Below are positions 1 to 8,616 of a stretch of DNA of 45,990 nt, piece by piece. The position numbers were made by a program, and so were the translations under genes. Every line of letters starts with the position of its first letter. The first letter of the stretch is position 1. This DNA is from Phenylobacterium sp. (GTDB lineage: Bacteria > Pseudomonadota > Alphaproteobacteria > Caulobacterales > Caulobacteraceae), in the NCBI RefSeq assembly GCF_004299445.1, contig NZ_SCTC01000081.1, positions 1 through 45,990 on the forward strand, read 5' to 3'. The notes below the pieces were generated by a model. That model saw nothing but the letters and a program-made list of their open reading frames with translations. It was not told the origin of the DNA and made no database searches.

Positions 1-864
1 CGCGCGGTTCATCGCCTTCAGGATCTTGTCCGATCCAGCCTGCACCGGCAGGTGCAGGTAGGGCATCAGCTCGGGCACCTCTCCGTGGGCGGCGATCAGG
101 GCGTCGTCCATGTCGCGCGGGTGACTGGTGGTGTAGCGGATGCGGTCCAGGCCGGGGATCGCGGCCAAGCGCTTCACCAGCGACGCCAGGCCGCCCTCGC
201 TCCCCTGGTCCTTGCCATAGGCGTTGACGTTCTGCCCCAGCAGGGTGACCTCGCGCACGCCTTTATCGGCCAGGCTGCGAGCCTCGGCTTCGATATCGGC
301 GGCCGGGCGCGACCACTCTCCGCCGCGGGTGTAGGGCACGACGCAGAACGTGCAGAACTTGTCGCAGCCTTCCTGCACGGTGAGGAAGGCGGAGACACCG
401 GTTGGCCGACGCTCGGCGGTCAGGGCATCGAACTTCTCATCCGGCGCGAAGTCGGCCGACAGCCGCTCGCCGCGGGCCCGATGGGTGCGCGCGATCAGTT
501 CGGGCAGCTGGTGATAGGCCTGCGGGCCCACGACCAGGTCCACAGCGGGCTGGCGGCGCATAATCTCCTCGCCCTCGGCCTGGGCCACGCAGCCGGCCAC
601 AGCGATGGTCATCCGGGAACCGCCCCCGGCTACGCGCTCGTCGCGCATCTCACGAATCTTGCCGAGTTCGGAATAGACCTTCTCGGTGGCCTTCTCGCGG
701 ATGTGGCAGGTGTTGAGCACCACCAGATCGGCCGTCGTGGGATCGTCCGTCATCCCATAACCCAGCGGCGCAAGGACATCGGCCATGCGCTCGCTGTCGT
801 AGACGTTCATCTGACAGCCGTACGTCTTGATATAGAGGCGCTTCTCGGGCGCGGTCTGGGACAT
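1..864 (-). CDS. miaB: MiaB, tRNA 2-methylthio-N6-isopentenyladenosine-37 synthase (partial)
   Basis: Radical-SAM methylthiotransferase that adds the methylthio group at C2 of N6-isopentenyl-A37 in tRNAs reading UNN codons. The visible 288 residues hold the N-terminal UPF0004 domain with its three cluster cysteines (TYGCQMN, NTCHIRE, AGCVAQ) and the radical-SAM cluster CDKFCTFC, then LLGQNVNAYG and the LHLPVQAGSDKIL segment typical of MiaB rather than RimO or MtaB. The rest of the radical-SAM barrel and the TRAM domain lie beyond the left edge. The start is the ATG at 864, giving MSQTAPEKRLYIKTYGCQMN. It follows fur by 54 bases on the same strand and is probably co-transcribed with it. Confidence 0.97.
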   Translation of the reverse strand, partial: MSQTAPEKRLYIKTYGCQMNVYDSERMADVLAPLGYGMTDDPTTADLVVLNTCHIREKATEKVYSELGKIREMRDERVAGGGSRMTIAVAGCVAQAEGEEIMRRQPAVDLVVGPQAYHQLPELIARTHRARGERLSADFAPDEKFDALTAERRPTGVSAFLTVQEGCDKFCTFCVVPYTRGGEWSRPAADIEAEARSLADKGVREVTLLGQNVNAYGKDQGSEGGLASLVKRLAAIPGLDRIRYTTSHPRDMDDALIAAHGEVPELMPYLHLPVQAGSDKILKAMNRA

Positions 865-918
865 TGCGGGGTTATGGGGACGCGGAGCCCCTCGCGCAAG
901 TTTCCCGCCCGCCCAGGG

Positions 919-1329
919 CTACTCCTCGATCGGCACGCCGTAGAGCTCGAGCCGGTGGTCCACCAGCTTGTAGCCCAGCTTGCGGGCGATCTCGACCTGC
1001 AGGGCCTCGATCTCCTCGTCGACAAACTCGACGACCTTGCCCGTCTTCATGTCGATCAGGTGATCGTGGTGTTCGTCGGTGTGCTCTTCGTACCGTGAGC
1101 GGCCGTCACGGAAGTCCAGGCGATCGATGATGCCCGCTTCCTCGAACAGGCGGACCGTACGGTAGACCGTCGCGATCGAGATGTGGGGGTCGATGGCGTG
1201 CGCCCGGCGGTGCAGTTCCTCGACGTCCGGATGGTCGGCGGCCAGCGACAGCACACGCGCGATCACGCGGCGCTGCTCGGTCATGCGCATGTTCTTCTCG
1301 AGGCAAAGCTTCTCGATGCGGTCCGACAC
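919..1329 (-). CDS. fur: Fur family ferric uptake regulator
   Basis: Metal-responsive repressor of 136 residues, the usual Fur length. The N-terminal winged helix has its recognition helix around residues 51-66 (SIATVYRTVRLFEEAG). The dimerisation domain carries the metal-site signature HHDH at residues 87-90. Where E. coli Fur has the CxxC structural zinc pair, this protein reads LIDMKTGKVVEF, so that cysteine pair is absent. The only cysteine is residue 9. The sequence is closest to Fur; Mur or Irr are less likely because there is no Irr haem motif. It sits between rimI and miaB on the same strand with short gaps. I see no obvious Fur box in the 32-base gap upstream. Confidence 0.93.
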   Translation of the reverse strand: MSDRIEKLCLEKNMRMTEQRRVIARVLSLAADHPDVEELHRRAHAIDPHISIATVYRTVRLFEEAGIIDRLDFRDGRSRYEEHTDEHHDHLIDMKTGKVVEFVDEEIEALQVEIARKLGYKLVDHRLELYGVPIEE

Positions 1330-1361
1330 GGGGGCCTCTCTCGTCTTCCGTAGCGATAGGT

Positions 1362-1817
1362 CTAGTCAGGTCTGGTTGTCAGGTCGAGCCGCATCACGAG
1401 CGCGTCCGCACGTCCGTTGGCGCCGCGGTCATAGTAGGCTTTGCGCAGACCCGCACGCGCGAAACCCAGGCGTTCGTAGAGGGCCACAGCGCCGGCGTTG
1501 GCGACATCGACCTCCAGGAACATCTCGCCCGCCCCCGCCTCGCGCGCCACGCCGATAGCGGCGACCATCAGGGCCAGCCCCACGCCACGTCGCCGGGCCC
1601 AGGGCGCCACGCCGACGGTGAGGATCTCGGCCTCGCCGGCCACGGTGCGGCAGACCAGGACGCCGGCCGGGTCTTCGTCGCGGGCCACGAACCCGAAGAT
1701 GCCGGCGCCCTCCAGCAGGTCTTCGAAGTCCATCTCGTCCCAGGGCGTGTCGAAGGCCTGGGCGTGAGCCGAGGCCATGGCGGGGGCGTCGGCGGGGGTG
1801 GCAAGCTCCAGCTTCAC
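1362..1817 (-). CDS. rimI: RimI-type ribosomal protein N-acetyltransferase
   Basis: GNAT-fold enzyme of 151 residues expected to acetylate the N-terminal alanine of ribosomal protein S18, or act more broadly as an N-alpha-acetyltransferase. The acetyl-CoA loop is RRRGVGLAL, and the C-terminal FLEVDVANAGAVALYERLGF segment is the RimI hallmark. Its start overlaps the end of tsaB by four bases (1814-1817), so translation is probably coupled. The tsaB-rimI pairing is common in proteobacteria and supports the name. Without that context the sequence alone would support only a RimI-like GNAT. Confidence 0.9.
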   Translation of the reverse strand: MKLELATPADAPAMASAHAQAFDTPWDEMDFEDLLEGAGIFGFVARDEDPAGVLVCRTVAGEAEILTVGVAPWARRRGVGLALMVAAIGVAREAGAGEMFLEVDVANAGAVALYERLGFARAGLRKAYYDRGANGRADALVMRLDLTTRPD

Positions 1818-2455
1818 GGGTCGCGGCCGCCCGGCAGCTTGGCGTCGGGCGCGCGCAGGTAGAGCGGGCGGATGGGGGCTGCGACCTTCCGCGCCGCGAG
1901 CCGCGCCACGTGGCGGGCGTCGCAGCCCTCGGGCGTCAGCATGCGCGCGCCGGGCGCGGTCTCGGCCAGCAGCGGCGCGCCCGACCCCACCAGCGTCAGC
2001 GCCCGCCCCATGCCCAGCTCGGCCAGCCGCGCCGCGGCCGTCCCGATCGGCAGGACATCGGGCGCCATCAGCGGCTCACCGTCCTCGAAGACCTGCAGGT
2101 AGAGCTGGTCGCGGCGCGCATCGATGGCGGCGGCGACCAGGCCCGTGGCCTCGGCCGCGAGCGCTTCCAGGCTGCCGACGCCCACGACCGGAATCGACAG
2201 GGCCGATCCGAGGCCCTTGGCGAACGCCACGCCCACGCGCAGACCAGTGAAAGACCCCGGCCCGACCGTCGCGCCGATGCGCTGCAGGCGGCCGAAGGCC
2301 ACGCCTGCGTCCGCCATCGCGGCCTCAGCCATCGGCGCCAGCCGTTCCTGGTGGCCGCGCGTCATCGCCTCGGACCGATGCGCCAGCACGCGCTCGCCAT
2401 CCAGGATGGCGACCGAGCAGGCGTTCAGGCAGGTGTCGAGGCCCAGCACGAGCAT
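1814..2455 (-). CDS. tsaB: TsaB, tRNA t6A37 biosynthesis subunit
   Basis: Scaffold subunit of the TsaB-TsaD-TsaE complex that makes N6-threonylcarbamoyladenosine at position 37 of ANN-decoding tRNAs. The 213 residues open with the ASKHA-type strand MLVLGLDTCLNACSVAIL, followed by the conserved HQERLAPM and GPGSFTGLRVGVAFAKGL segments shared with TsaD. The length is normal for TsaB, and TsaD would be about 340 residues. It lies 30 bases after the NifU-like gene and overlaps rimI by four bases. Confidence 0.93.
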   Translation of the reverse strand: MLVLGLDTCLNACSVAILDGERVLAHRSEAMTRGHQERLAPMAEAAMADAGVAFGRLQRIGATVGPGSFTGLRVGVAFAKGLGSALSIPVVGVGSLEALAAEATGLVAAAIDARRDQLYLQVFEDGEPLMAPDVLPIGTAAARLAELGMGRALTLVGSGAPLLAETAPGARMLTPEGCDARHVARLAARKVAAPIRPLYLRAPDAKLPGGRDP

Positions 2456-2485
2456 GTGTGCGGCGTAGCCGGTTCGGTCGCGGGC

Positions 2486-3055
2486 TTAAAGGGCCTGTTC
2501 GACCGCCGTCACTTCGGGGACGTAGTGCTTCAACATGTTCTCGACCCCGGCCTTCAGGGTGGCTGAGGAGGACGGGCAGCCCGAACAGGCGCCGCGCATG
2601 TTCAGCCACACGACGCCGGTGTTCACGTCGAAGCGGTTGAAGAGGATGTCGCCGCCGTCCTGGGCCACGGCCGGCCGGATGCGGGTGTCCAGCAGCTCCT
2701 TGATCTCGGCCACGATCTGGGCGGTCTCGCCCTCATAGGCCGTGTCGTCGTGGCCGGCGTCTTCGCTGTCGCCCACCAGCAGCGGACGGCCCGATGTGTA
2801 GTGGTCCATGATCGCCGCCAGGATCGGCGCCTTGATCAACGGCCAGTCGACCGAGGCGTGCTTGCCGACGGTGATGAAGTCGGGGCCGAAGAAGACGCGG
2901 GTCACGCCAGTGATCTCGAACAGTTCTGCCGCCAGCGGCGAGGCGGCGGCTTCCTCGGGCTCGCGGAAGTCGCGCGTGCCTTCGCCGAGGACAGTCTGGC
3001 CCGGCAGGAACTTGAGGACTTCCGGATTCGGCGTGGCTTCGGTCTGGATGAACAT
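2486..3055 (-). CDS. NifU family Fe-S cluster scaffold/carrier (Nfu)
   Basis: Protein of 189 residues with two domains: an N-terminal Nfu_N domain (MFIQTEATPNPEVLKFLPG to about residue 90) and a C-terminal NifU-like thioredoxin-fold domain carrying the cluster-ligating CSGC at about residues 157-160. Nfu proteins receive Fe-S clusters and deliver them to apo-targets in the cytoplasm. I chose the ATG at 3055 because the Nfu_N domain begins there; the frame stays open further upstream but that stretch is arginine- and glycine-rich and looks non-coding. The neighbours tsaB and the stress protein lie on the same strand. One of the possible clients, the radical-SAM enzyme MiaB, is encoded in the same run. 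Confidence 0.93.
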   Translation of the reverse strand: MFIQTEATPNPEVLKFLPGQTVLGEGTRDFREPEEAAASPLAAELFEITGVTRVFFGPDFITVGKHASVDWPLIKAPILAAIMDHYTSGRPLLVGDSEDAGHDDTAYEGETAQIVAEIKELLDTRIRPAVAQDGGDILFNRFDVNTGVVWLNMRGACSGCPSSSATLKAGVENMLKHYVPEVTAVEQAL

Positions 3056-3114
3056 GGGGCAGATGTGGCGCTGAGAAGGGCAGAGCGCAAGTTCTCCCTC
3101 CCCCTCGGGAGGGA

Positions 3115-3591
3115 TTACGCCAGCTCGGCGATCTCGTCGTCCGTCAGGTCGCCGGGAACGATGGTCACCGGCACCTTTCGGCTGCCGAAGCGCGTGCCGT
3201 CCTTGCCGATGGCGCTGACCAGCGGACCCGGCCCGCCTCGCCCGGTCGAGGCCGCCAGCACCAGGATCTTGATGTCCGGGTCCTCGCTCAGCACGCGCTT
3301 CAGGGCCGCCCGCGTGGAGTCGGCCTCGAGGATCAGGAATTCCGGCGGCAGGCCGGTCTCGGCCTGGACATACTCGGCCGACAGCTGCAGCGCCGTCTCG
3401 GCCTCCTGCCGCTGTTGGCGGGCGATCTCCTCGCGGACGCCCGACCAGTGCTCGAAGACCGCCGGCTGGATCACGTGCAGCAGGGCCACGTAACCGCCCG
3501 TCGACTTCGCGCGGCGGCACGCGAAACGCAGCGCCGCCTGGTATTCGGGCGTGTCGTCGGCGACCACCAGGAACTTGCGGCGCGTGCTCAT
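3115..3591 (-). CDS. Universal stress protein (UspA family)
   Basis: Single-domain Usp of 158 residues: beta-strand KFLVVADDTPEYQAALRFAC at the N-terminus, a central amphipathic helix, then ILVLAASTGRGGPGPLVSAI and a C-terminal strand KVPVTIVPG. The G-x2-G-x9-G(S/T) ATP-binding pattern is only approximate here, so nucleotide binding is not certain. Roles in this family range from stress survival to signalling, and nothing in the sequence narrows it. It lies between trpS and the NifU-like gene on the same strand. A GC-rich stretch resembling a fragment of the intergenic palindromes lies in its 59-base downstream gap. Confidence 0.88.
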   Translation of the reverse strand: MSTRRKFLVVADDTPEYQAALRFACRRAKSTGGYVALLHVIQPAVFEHWSGVREEIARQQRQEAETALQLSAEYVQAETGLPPEFLILEADSTRAALKRVLSEDPDIKILVLAASTGRGGPGPLVSAIGKDGTRFGSRKVPVTIVPGDLTDDEIAELA

Positions 3592-3606
3592 GGCGCGGAA
3601 TCTAGC

Positions 3607-4641
3607 CTAGCCCGCCCAGTAGCCTACCAGTTTCTTCACCTCGGCCACGGTTGGCGCAGCCAGAGCCCGGGCGCGCCCGGCGCCGTCGGCCAGGACGCGG
3701 TCGATCTCGGCCGGATCGGCCAACAGCCGGCGCATCTCGCCGCCGATCGGGCCCATCACCGACACCGCCAGGTCCGCCAGCTTCGGCTTGAACACGCCGA
3801 AGCCCTGTCCGGCGTACTCCGCCAGCACGGCGGCTTCGGTCGCGCCGGACAGCGCCGCGTAGATCGCCACCAGGTTCCGGGCCTCGGCGCGGCCTTCCAG
3901 CCCCTCGGCCGTCTCCGGCAACGGATCCGGGTCGGTGCGCGCCTTGCGGATCTTCTGCGCGATGGCGTCGGCGTCATCGGTCAGGTTGATCCGCGAGTTG
4001 TCCGACGGATCGGACTTGCTCATCTTGGCCGTCCCGTCGCGCAGGCTCATCACCCGGGCTCCGGGGCCCTGGGTCAGAGCCTCGGGCAGCGGGAAGAAGC
4101 CCGGCGCGCCGAAGTCGTTGTTGAACTTCTGGGCGATGTCGCGGGTCAGCTCCAGATGCTGCTTCTGGTCGTCGCCAACCGGCACCTTGGTGGCCTTGTA
4201 GACCAGGATGTCGGCCGCTTGGAGCACGGGATAGGTGTAGAGCCCGATGCTCTCGCGCTCCTTGTGCTTGCCCGCCTTGTCCTTGAACTGGGTCATCCGG
4301 TCCAGCCAGCCCAGCCGGGCGACGCAGTTGAACACCCAGGCCAGCTCGGCGTGCTCGGGCACGGCTGACTGCGCGAAGATGGTGGCGACCTTGGGATCGA
4401 GGCCGGTGGCCAGGTAGGCGGCGGCGATCTCCCGAACCTGCTGCTTCAGCTTCGCCGGTTCCTGCCACACCGTGATGGCGTGCATGTCGGCGACGAAGAT
4501 GAAGGTCGGGATCTCGTGCTGCAGCCGGGCGAACTTCACCAGGGCGCCGAGATAGTTGCCCAGATGCAGGTCGCCGGTGGGCTGGACGCCCGACAGCACG
4601 CGTTCAGGGCCCGCGTAGGCGGCAGGAGCTTGTTCGGTCAT
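3607..4641 (-). CDS. trpS: Tryptophanyl-tRNA synthetase
   Basis: Class I aminoacyl-tRNA synthetase of 344 residues charging tRNA-Trp. The HIGH-equivalent is HLGN at residues 26-29 (SGVQPTGDLHLGNYLGALV) and the KMSKS loop is intact at residues 206-210. The VPVGDDQKQHLELTRDIA segment is typical of TrpS. The length is normal for the bacterial enzyme. The start is the ATG at 4641. It follows murJ on the same strand after a 123-base gap with no other visible gene. Confidence 0.97.
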   Translation of the reverse strand: MTEQAPAAYAGPERVLSGVQPTGDLHLGNYLGALVKFARLQHEIPTFIFVADMHAITVWQEPAKLKQQVREIAAAYLATGLDPKVATIFAQSAVPEHAELAWVFNCVARLGWLDRMTQFKDKAGKHKERESIGLYTYPVLQAADILVYKATKVPVGDDQKQHLELTRDIAQKFNNDFGAPGFFPLPEALTQGPGARVMSLRDGTAKMSKSDPSDNSRINLTDDADAIAQKIRKARTDPDPLPETAEGLEGRAEARNLVAIYAALSGATEAAVLAEYAGQGFGVFKPKLADLAVSVMGPIGGEMRRLLADPAEIDRVLADGAGRARALAAPTVAEVKKLVGYWAG

Positions 4642-4764
4642 GGGATGGCTTCTCTAGGGAACAGGCACGTGGGCGCAAGGCCCGGTTTTCACGGGTGCGC
4701 GATCAGCGCCATCGCCAAGTGGTGCGTTCGAAAGCCATGGCGGGGAAATAACCCGCCGGGTCGC

Positions 4765-6393
4765 CTACGACAAGTCGGCCGCTGTCGGCGCCGGGTCGCC
4801 GCGACGCCGCCTGAGCGCGGCCTTGAATTCGGCGACGGTGACGCCGCCCGAGGCGAACAGCAGCACCGGATAGAGACCCAGCCCGATCGTGCAGATCAGG
4901 ACAATCGAGATCTCCTTCACGCCGTGCGACATCACCGTTCCGATCGCGCCCTCGATCTCGGCGCGGAACAGGTTGGCGGCGAACATCACCGCGCCCAGCA
5001 GGGCGCTGGCGATGGCCACGCGGGTGATCTTGAAGGCGGCGCGGGCGGACGGCTTCCAGACCCCGGTCCGCGCCAGCGAGAACCACATCTGCAGCACGCT
5101 GATCCAGGCAGCCACCGAGGTGGCGATGGCCACGCCCTGGAAGCCGATGGCGAAGAACAGGGCGACGCCGAGGGCGATGTTCACCGCCACCGAGATCAGC
5201 GAGAATCGCATCGGCGTCTTAGTGTCCTGTCGCGCGAAGAAGGCGGGCTGGAGGATCCGCAGCAACACGAAGGCCGGCACGCCCCAGCCGTAGTGGAACA
5301 ACAGCTGGCCGGTCGCCAGCGCATCGGCCGGCGTGAACTGGTCGCGCGTGAACAGGGCGTCGATCAGGTAGACCGGAAGCGCCATCAGGGCCGCCGCCGC
5401 CGGCAGGCTGAGCGCCAGAGCGAAGACGATCCCCTGGTCCATGGCGGCCTGGGCGTCGTCGTGATCGTCCTTCTGCAGCGCCTGGCTCAGACGGGGCAGC
5501 AGGGCCACGCCGATGGCCACGCCGACCAGGCTCATGGGCAGCTGGTAGAGGCGGTCGGCCACGTTCATCCAGACGCGCATCCCGGCGATCTGCGAGGCGA
5601 GGATGCCCGAGATGAAGATGTTGATCTGGGTGGCGCTGTTGGCGATGGCGGCGGGGATGGCCAGGGTGACCAGGGCCTTCATCTCGGGCGTCCACCGGGG
5701 CCGGACCGCACCGATGCGCGCGCCGCTCTTGCGGGCGCCCCACCAGCAGATCCAGGCCTGGCCCAGGCCGGCGATCGCCACGCCGCCCGAGGCCCACCAG
5801 GCCGCCTGGACCGGGTCCTTCTGCGGCAGGACGATCAGCAGCATCACGATGTTGAGGATCGTGGGATAGGCCGCCGAGATGATGAACTTGCCCCGCGCGT
5901 TGAGAACGCCGGAGAACAGGGCCGCCAGCGCCATGCACGGCAGGTAGGGCATGGTCAGCTGGGTCAGCATCCAGGCGAGGCGGAACTTCTCCGGTTCGTC
6001 CGCGTAGCCGGGATTGATCAGGTACATCAGCCACGGCATCGCCAGCTGCGCGGCCAGCATCACCCCGACCGTCGCCGCGGCCACGGTCGCCGCCGCATCG
6101 GCCGCGAAATGGTCGGCGCCGGCTTCGTCATCGGCCAGCTTGCGCGAATAGGTGGGCACGAAGGCCGCCGCGAAGGCGCCCTCGGCGAAGATGCGCCGGA
6201 ACAGGTTCGGGAACGCCAGGGCGGTATAGTAGGCGTCGGCGGCGATGGTCTGGCTGGCCCCCAGGCGCGCGGTCACCACCAGGTCGCGCGCAAAGCCCAT
6301 GAACCGGCTGACCAGGGTCAGGCCCGAGAAGATGGCGCTGGAGCGCAGCAGTCCGCCCGATGTCTTGGCGGGAGTCTTGGCGGTCTCGGTCAC
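4765..6393 (-). CDS. murJ: MurJ lipid II flippase
   Basis: MOP-superfamily (MviN) integral membrane protein that flips lipid II across the inner membrane for peptidoglycan synthesis. The N-terminal GLLRSSAIFSGLTLVSRFMG and RDLVVTARLGAS segments and the FRRIFAEGAFAAAFVP motif are MurJ signatures, followed by about 14 hydrophobic segments. I chose the GTG at 6393 (VTETAKTPAKTSGG), which follows an AAGGG at a good distance and gives 542 residues. The frame extends to 6510, but that part is proline- and arginine-rich and adds nothing to the family fold. The promoter should lie in the 122-base gap to the divergent AMP-binding gene. Confidence 0.95.
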   Translation of the reverse strand: MTETAKTPAKTSGGLLRSSAIFSGLTLVSRFMGFARDLVVTARLGASQTIAADAYYTALAFPNLFRRIFAEGAFAAAFVPTYSRKLADDEAGADHFAADAAATVAAATVGVMLAAQLAMPWLMYLINPGYADEPEKFRLAWMLTQLTMPYLPCMALAALFSGVLNARGKFIISAAYPTILNIVMLLIVLPQKDPVQAAWWASGGVAIAGLGQAWICWWGARKSGARIGAVRPRWTPEMKALVTLAIPAAIANSATQINIFISGILASQIAGMRVWMNVADRLYQLPMSLVGVAIGVALLPRLSQALQKDDHDDAQAAMDQGIVFALALSLPAAAALMALPVYLIDALFTRDQFTPADALATGQLLFHYGWGVPAFVLLRILQPAFFARQDTKTPMRFSLISVAVNIALGVALFFAIGFQGVAIATSVAAWISVLQMWFSLARTGVWKPSARAAFKITRVAIASALLGAVMFAANLFRAEIEGAIGTVMSHGVKEISIVLICTIGLGLYPVLLFASGGVTVAEFKAALRRRRGDPAPTAADLS

Positions 6394-6515
6394 AGGGGCC
6401 CTTGGAGGCTGCGTCGAAAGCGGCGTCAACCTAGCGACTGGGCGCACCCGGCGCGTGTGGATTCTTGGCGCAGGCGCGGTAGGCTTCCGGAACTCCTCCC
6501 GAGGACCCACTCCGG

Positions 6516-7931
6516 ATGTTCGACGCCTACGTCGCGTTCCAGGCCAGGCTGCGGCCCACGGCCTATGCTCTGATCACACCGCAGCGCTGGGCGACCTACG
6601 CCGAGCTGGACGCGGACGTCGATCGCTTCGCCGCAGGACTCGCGGATTTGGGGGTCCGACGCGAGCGGGGCGTGGTCTCGATCCGCATCGCCAACGACTA
6701 CCTGACCCACGTGGTCTTTTTGGCCCTCGCTCGGCTGGGCGTCGTCTCCTCGCCGTTCGACGACCCCTCGCCCGACCTGCAGCTGGTCGTCGGCGAAGCC
6801 GGCGAGGCGCGCCAGCTTCCTCTCTCGCCGGCCTGGATAGAAGCGACCTTCCGCGCCGAGCCTCGTCCTGTGACGCCGGTCCGCTGCGATCCGAACGCGC
6901 TGGGCCGTGTCATGCTGTCGTCAGGCACTACCCGCACCGCACGGCGTGTGCCGCGCACCTGGCGGATGCTGGAGGACAACACCCGGACCTGTGCGCTGAC
7001 CTATTGCGCGGGCAAGCCAGGCCGCTGGGTCTGCCTGACCGGCATGGACACCGGGCTCGGACAGGCCATGACGCTGGCCGCGTGGAGCCAGGGCTCCGCC
7101 CTGGTCGCCGACTACACCGCCGCCGAGCTGGCGCTCAGCCTCGAGGCGCTGCGGCCATCGATCGTAGGCCTGACGCCGATTTTCCTGCGCCACCTGCTGT
7201 CCAGTCTGCCGCCGGGACTGGGCGTGCAGCCCGGCCTGCGGATCGTCAGCACCGGCGGCGTCCTGCCGGCGGCCGTGGCGCGCGAGACCCGGCTGCGGCT
7301 CGCGTCCGAGATTCTGATCAGCTATGGCGCGGCCGAGACCGGCAGCGCCACGATGGCCGACGGCGCCTGGCTGGAGGAGCACCCCGGATGCGCCGGCTAT
7401 GCCGTTCCGGGCGTGCGGGTGGAGGTGGTGGACGACGCAGGCCAACCCGCGCCACCAGGCCAGCAGGGCGAGGTGCGGATCATCAGCGACCGCGAGGCCG
7501 TGGGCTACCTCGACGACCCCAAGGCCACCGCAGCCGCGTTCCGTGACGGGGCGTTCTATCCCGGCGACGTCGGCCGTCTGTCCGCCGACGGTCTGCTGAT
7601 GGTCGATGGCCGTATGGACGACCGGATGGACCTGGGCGGCATGAAATTCCTGCCCGACCTGCTGGAGGAGGTGGCGCTGGCCTACCCCGGTGTCCGCGAC
7701 GCGGCGGCCTATGCCGCGCCGGACGCCCAGGGCATGGACACGTGCTGGCTGGCTATCGTGGCGGATTCCGGCCTCGATCGACAGGGACTGGCCGAGCATG
7801 TCGCCGCCCACCCGGCCATGCCGACGCCTCGCTTCGCGTGGACGGAATCGATCCCGCGCAACGCCATGGGCAAGATCCAGCGGCGGCGGCTGCGCGAAGA
7901 GACCGTGGCCGCGCTGGGGATCCACCGCTAG
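6516..7931 (+). CDS. AMP-binding (ANL superfamily) adenylate-forming enzyme, divergent P-loop
   Basis: A 471-residue member of the acyl-CoA synthetase/adenylation superfamily, expected to activate a carboxylic acid as an acyl-adenylate. Recognisable core motifs are YGAAETG (A5, adenine contact), GDVGRLSADG (A7), the hinge VDGRMDDRMDLGG (A8) and the C-terminal MGKIQRRRL with the catalytic lysine (A10). The phosphate loop near residue 133 reads SSGTTRTARRV, where the family usually has SSGTTGxPKGV, so the glycine after TT and the conserved lysine are both replaced by arginine. It is also shorter than typical 510-560-residue synthetases, with a reduced N-terminal region. The substrate cannot be read from the sequence. 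A sulfotransferase gene follows 31 bases later, so they may act together. An upstream GAGGA supports the ATG at 6516. Confidence 0.87.
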   Translation: MFDAYVAFQARLRPTAYALITPQRWATYAELDADVDRFAAGLADLGVRRERGVVSIRIANDYLTHVVFLALARLGVVSSPFDDPSPDLQLVVGEAGEARQLPLSPAWIEATFRAEPRPVTPVRCDPNALGRVMLSSGTTRTARRVPRTWRMLEDNTRTCALTYCAGKPGRWVCLTGMDTGLGQAMTLAAWSQGSALVADYTAAELALSLEALRPSIVGLTPIFLRHLLSSLPPGLGVQPGLRIVSTGGVLPAAVARETRLRLASEILISYGAAETGSATMADGAWLEEHPGCAGYAVPGVRVEVVDDAGQPAPPGQQGEVRIISDREAVGYLDDPKATAAAFRDGAFYPGDVGRLSADGLLMVDGRMDDRMDLGGMKFLPDLLEEVALAYPGVRDAAAYAAPDAQGMDTCWLAIVADSGLDRQGLAEHVAAHPAMPTPRFAWTESIPRNAMGKIQRRRLREETVAALGIHR

Positions 7932-7962
7932 GGTTCAGAACAACAAGGGCGGGGGAAGCGGC

Positions 7963-8616
7963 ATGGCGTTGAAGGTGATCGGATCGGGGCTGGGCCGCAC
8001 GGGCACGCTCTCGACCAAGCTGGCGCTGGAACAGCTGGGCTTCGCGCCCTGCCACCACATGGTCGAGGTGTTCATGAACCCGGCCCAGGTGCAGCTCTTC
8101 GTCGATGCGGGGAACGGCAGGCCCGACTGGGACGCCATCTTCGGCGGCTATGACGCGATGGTCGACCATCCGGGCTGCGCCTACTGGCGGGAGCTGGCGG
8201 CGCACTATCCCGACGCCAAGGTGCTGCACACCGTCCGCGACCCGGACAAGTGGTTCGACTCCACCCAGGCCACGATCTTCAACCCGGACCGCCCCGCCCC
8301 GCCCGAGGGCACGCCGATGCGGGCCTTCTTCGATCAGATCTATGCCTGGTACGGCGGCGACATGCACGACCGGGGCTTCATGACCGACTTCTTCCGACGC
8401 CATACCGAGCGCGTCGTCGCCTCGGTCCCGCCCGAGCGCCTTCTGATCTTCGATGTGAAGGAAGGCTGGGCGCCGCTGTGCGCCTTCCTGGGCGTCGACG
8501 TCCCCGCCACCCCCTATCCTCGCGAGAACTCCACCCAGGAGTTCCAGGCGCGGGTGGCGTCGGGCGGATCGGCGATCGACACGGAAAAGGTCCGCGCGAA
8601 CCTTGAGCGCCGCTAG
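7963..8616 (+). CDS. Sulfotransferase family protein (Sulfotransfer_4 type)
   Basis: A 217-residue PAPS-dependent sulfotransferase-like protein. The 5'-phosphosulfate loop is at the N-terminus (GSGLGRTGTLSTKLALEQLG) and the 3'-phosphate site is VLHTVRDPDKWFDS. This matches the short cytoplasmic family related to NAD-dependent or small-molecule sulfotransferases more than carbohydrate or protein sulfotransferases. The acceptor is unknown. The start ATG at 7963 follows GGGGGAAG. The gene converges on glnD, and the two stop codons overlap across a shared CTAG at 8613-8616. Confidence 0.87.
   Translation: MALKVIGSGLGRTGTLSTKLALEQLGFAPCHHMVEVFMNPAQVQLFVDAGNGRPDWDAIFGGYDAMVDHPGCAYWRELAAHYPDAKVLHTVRDPDKWFDSTQATIFNPDRPAPPEGTPMRAFFDQIYAWYGGDMHDRGFMTDFFRRHTERVVASVPPERLLIFDVKEGWAPLCAFLGVDVPATPYPRENSTQEFQARVASGGSAIDTEKVRANLERR

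Noticed and set aside
4480..6573. A 697-codon frame opposite murJ
   Set aside because: Antisense shadow; composition dominated by Gly, His, Gln and Arg.
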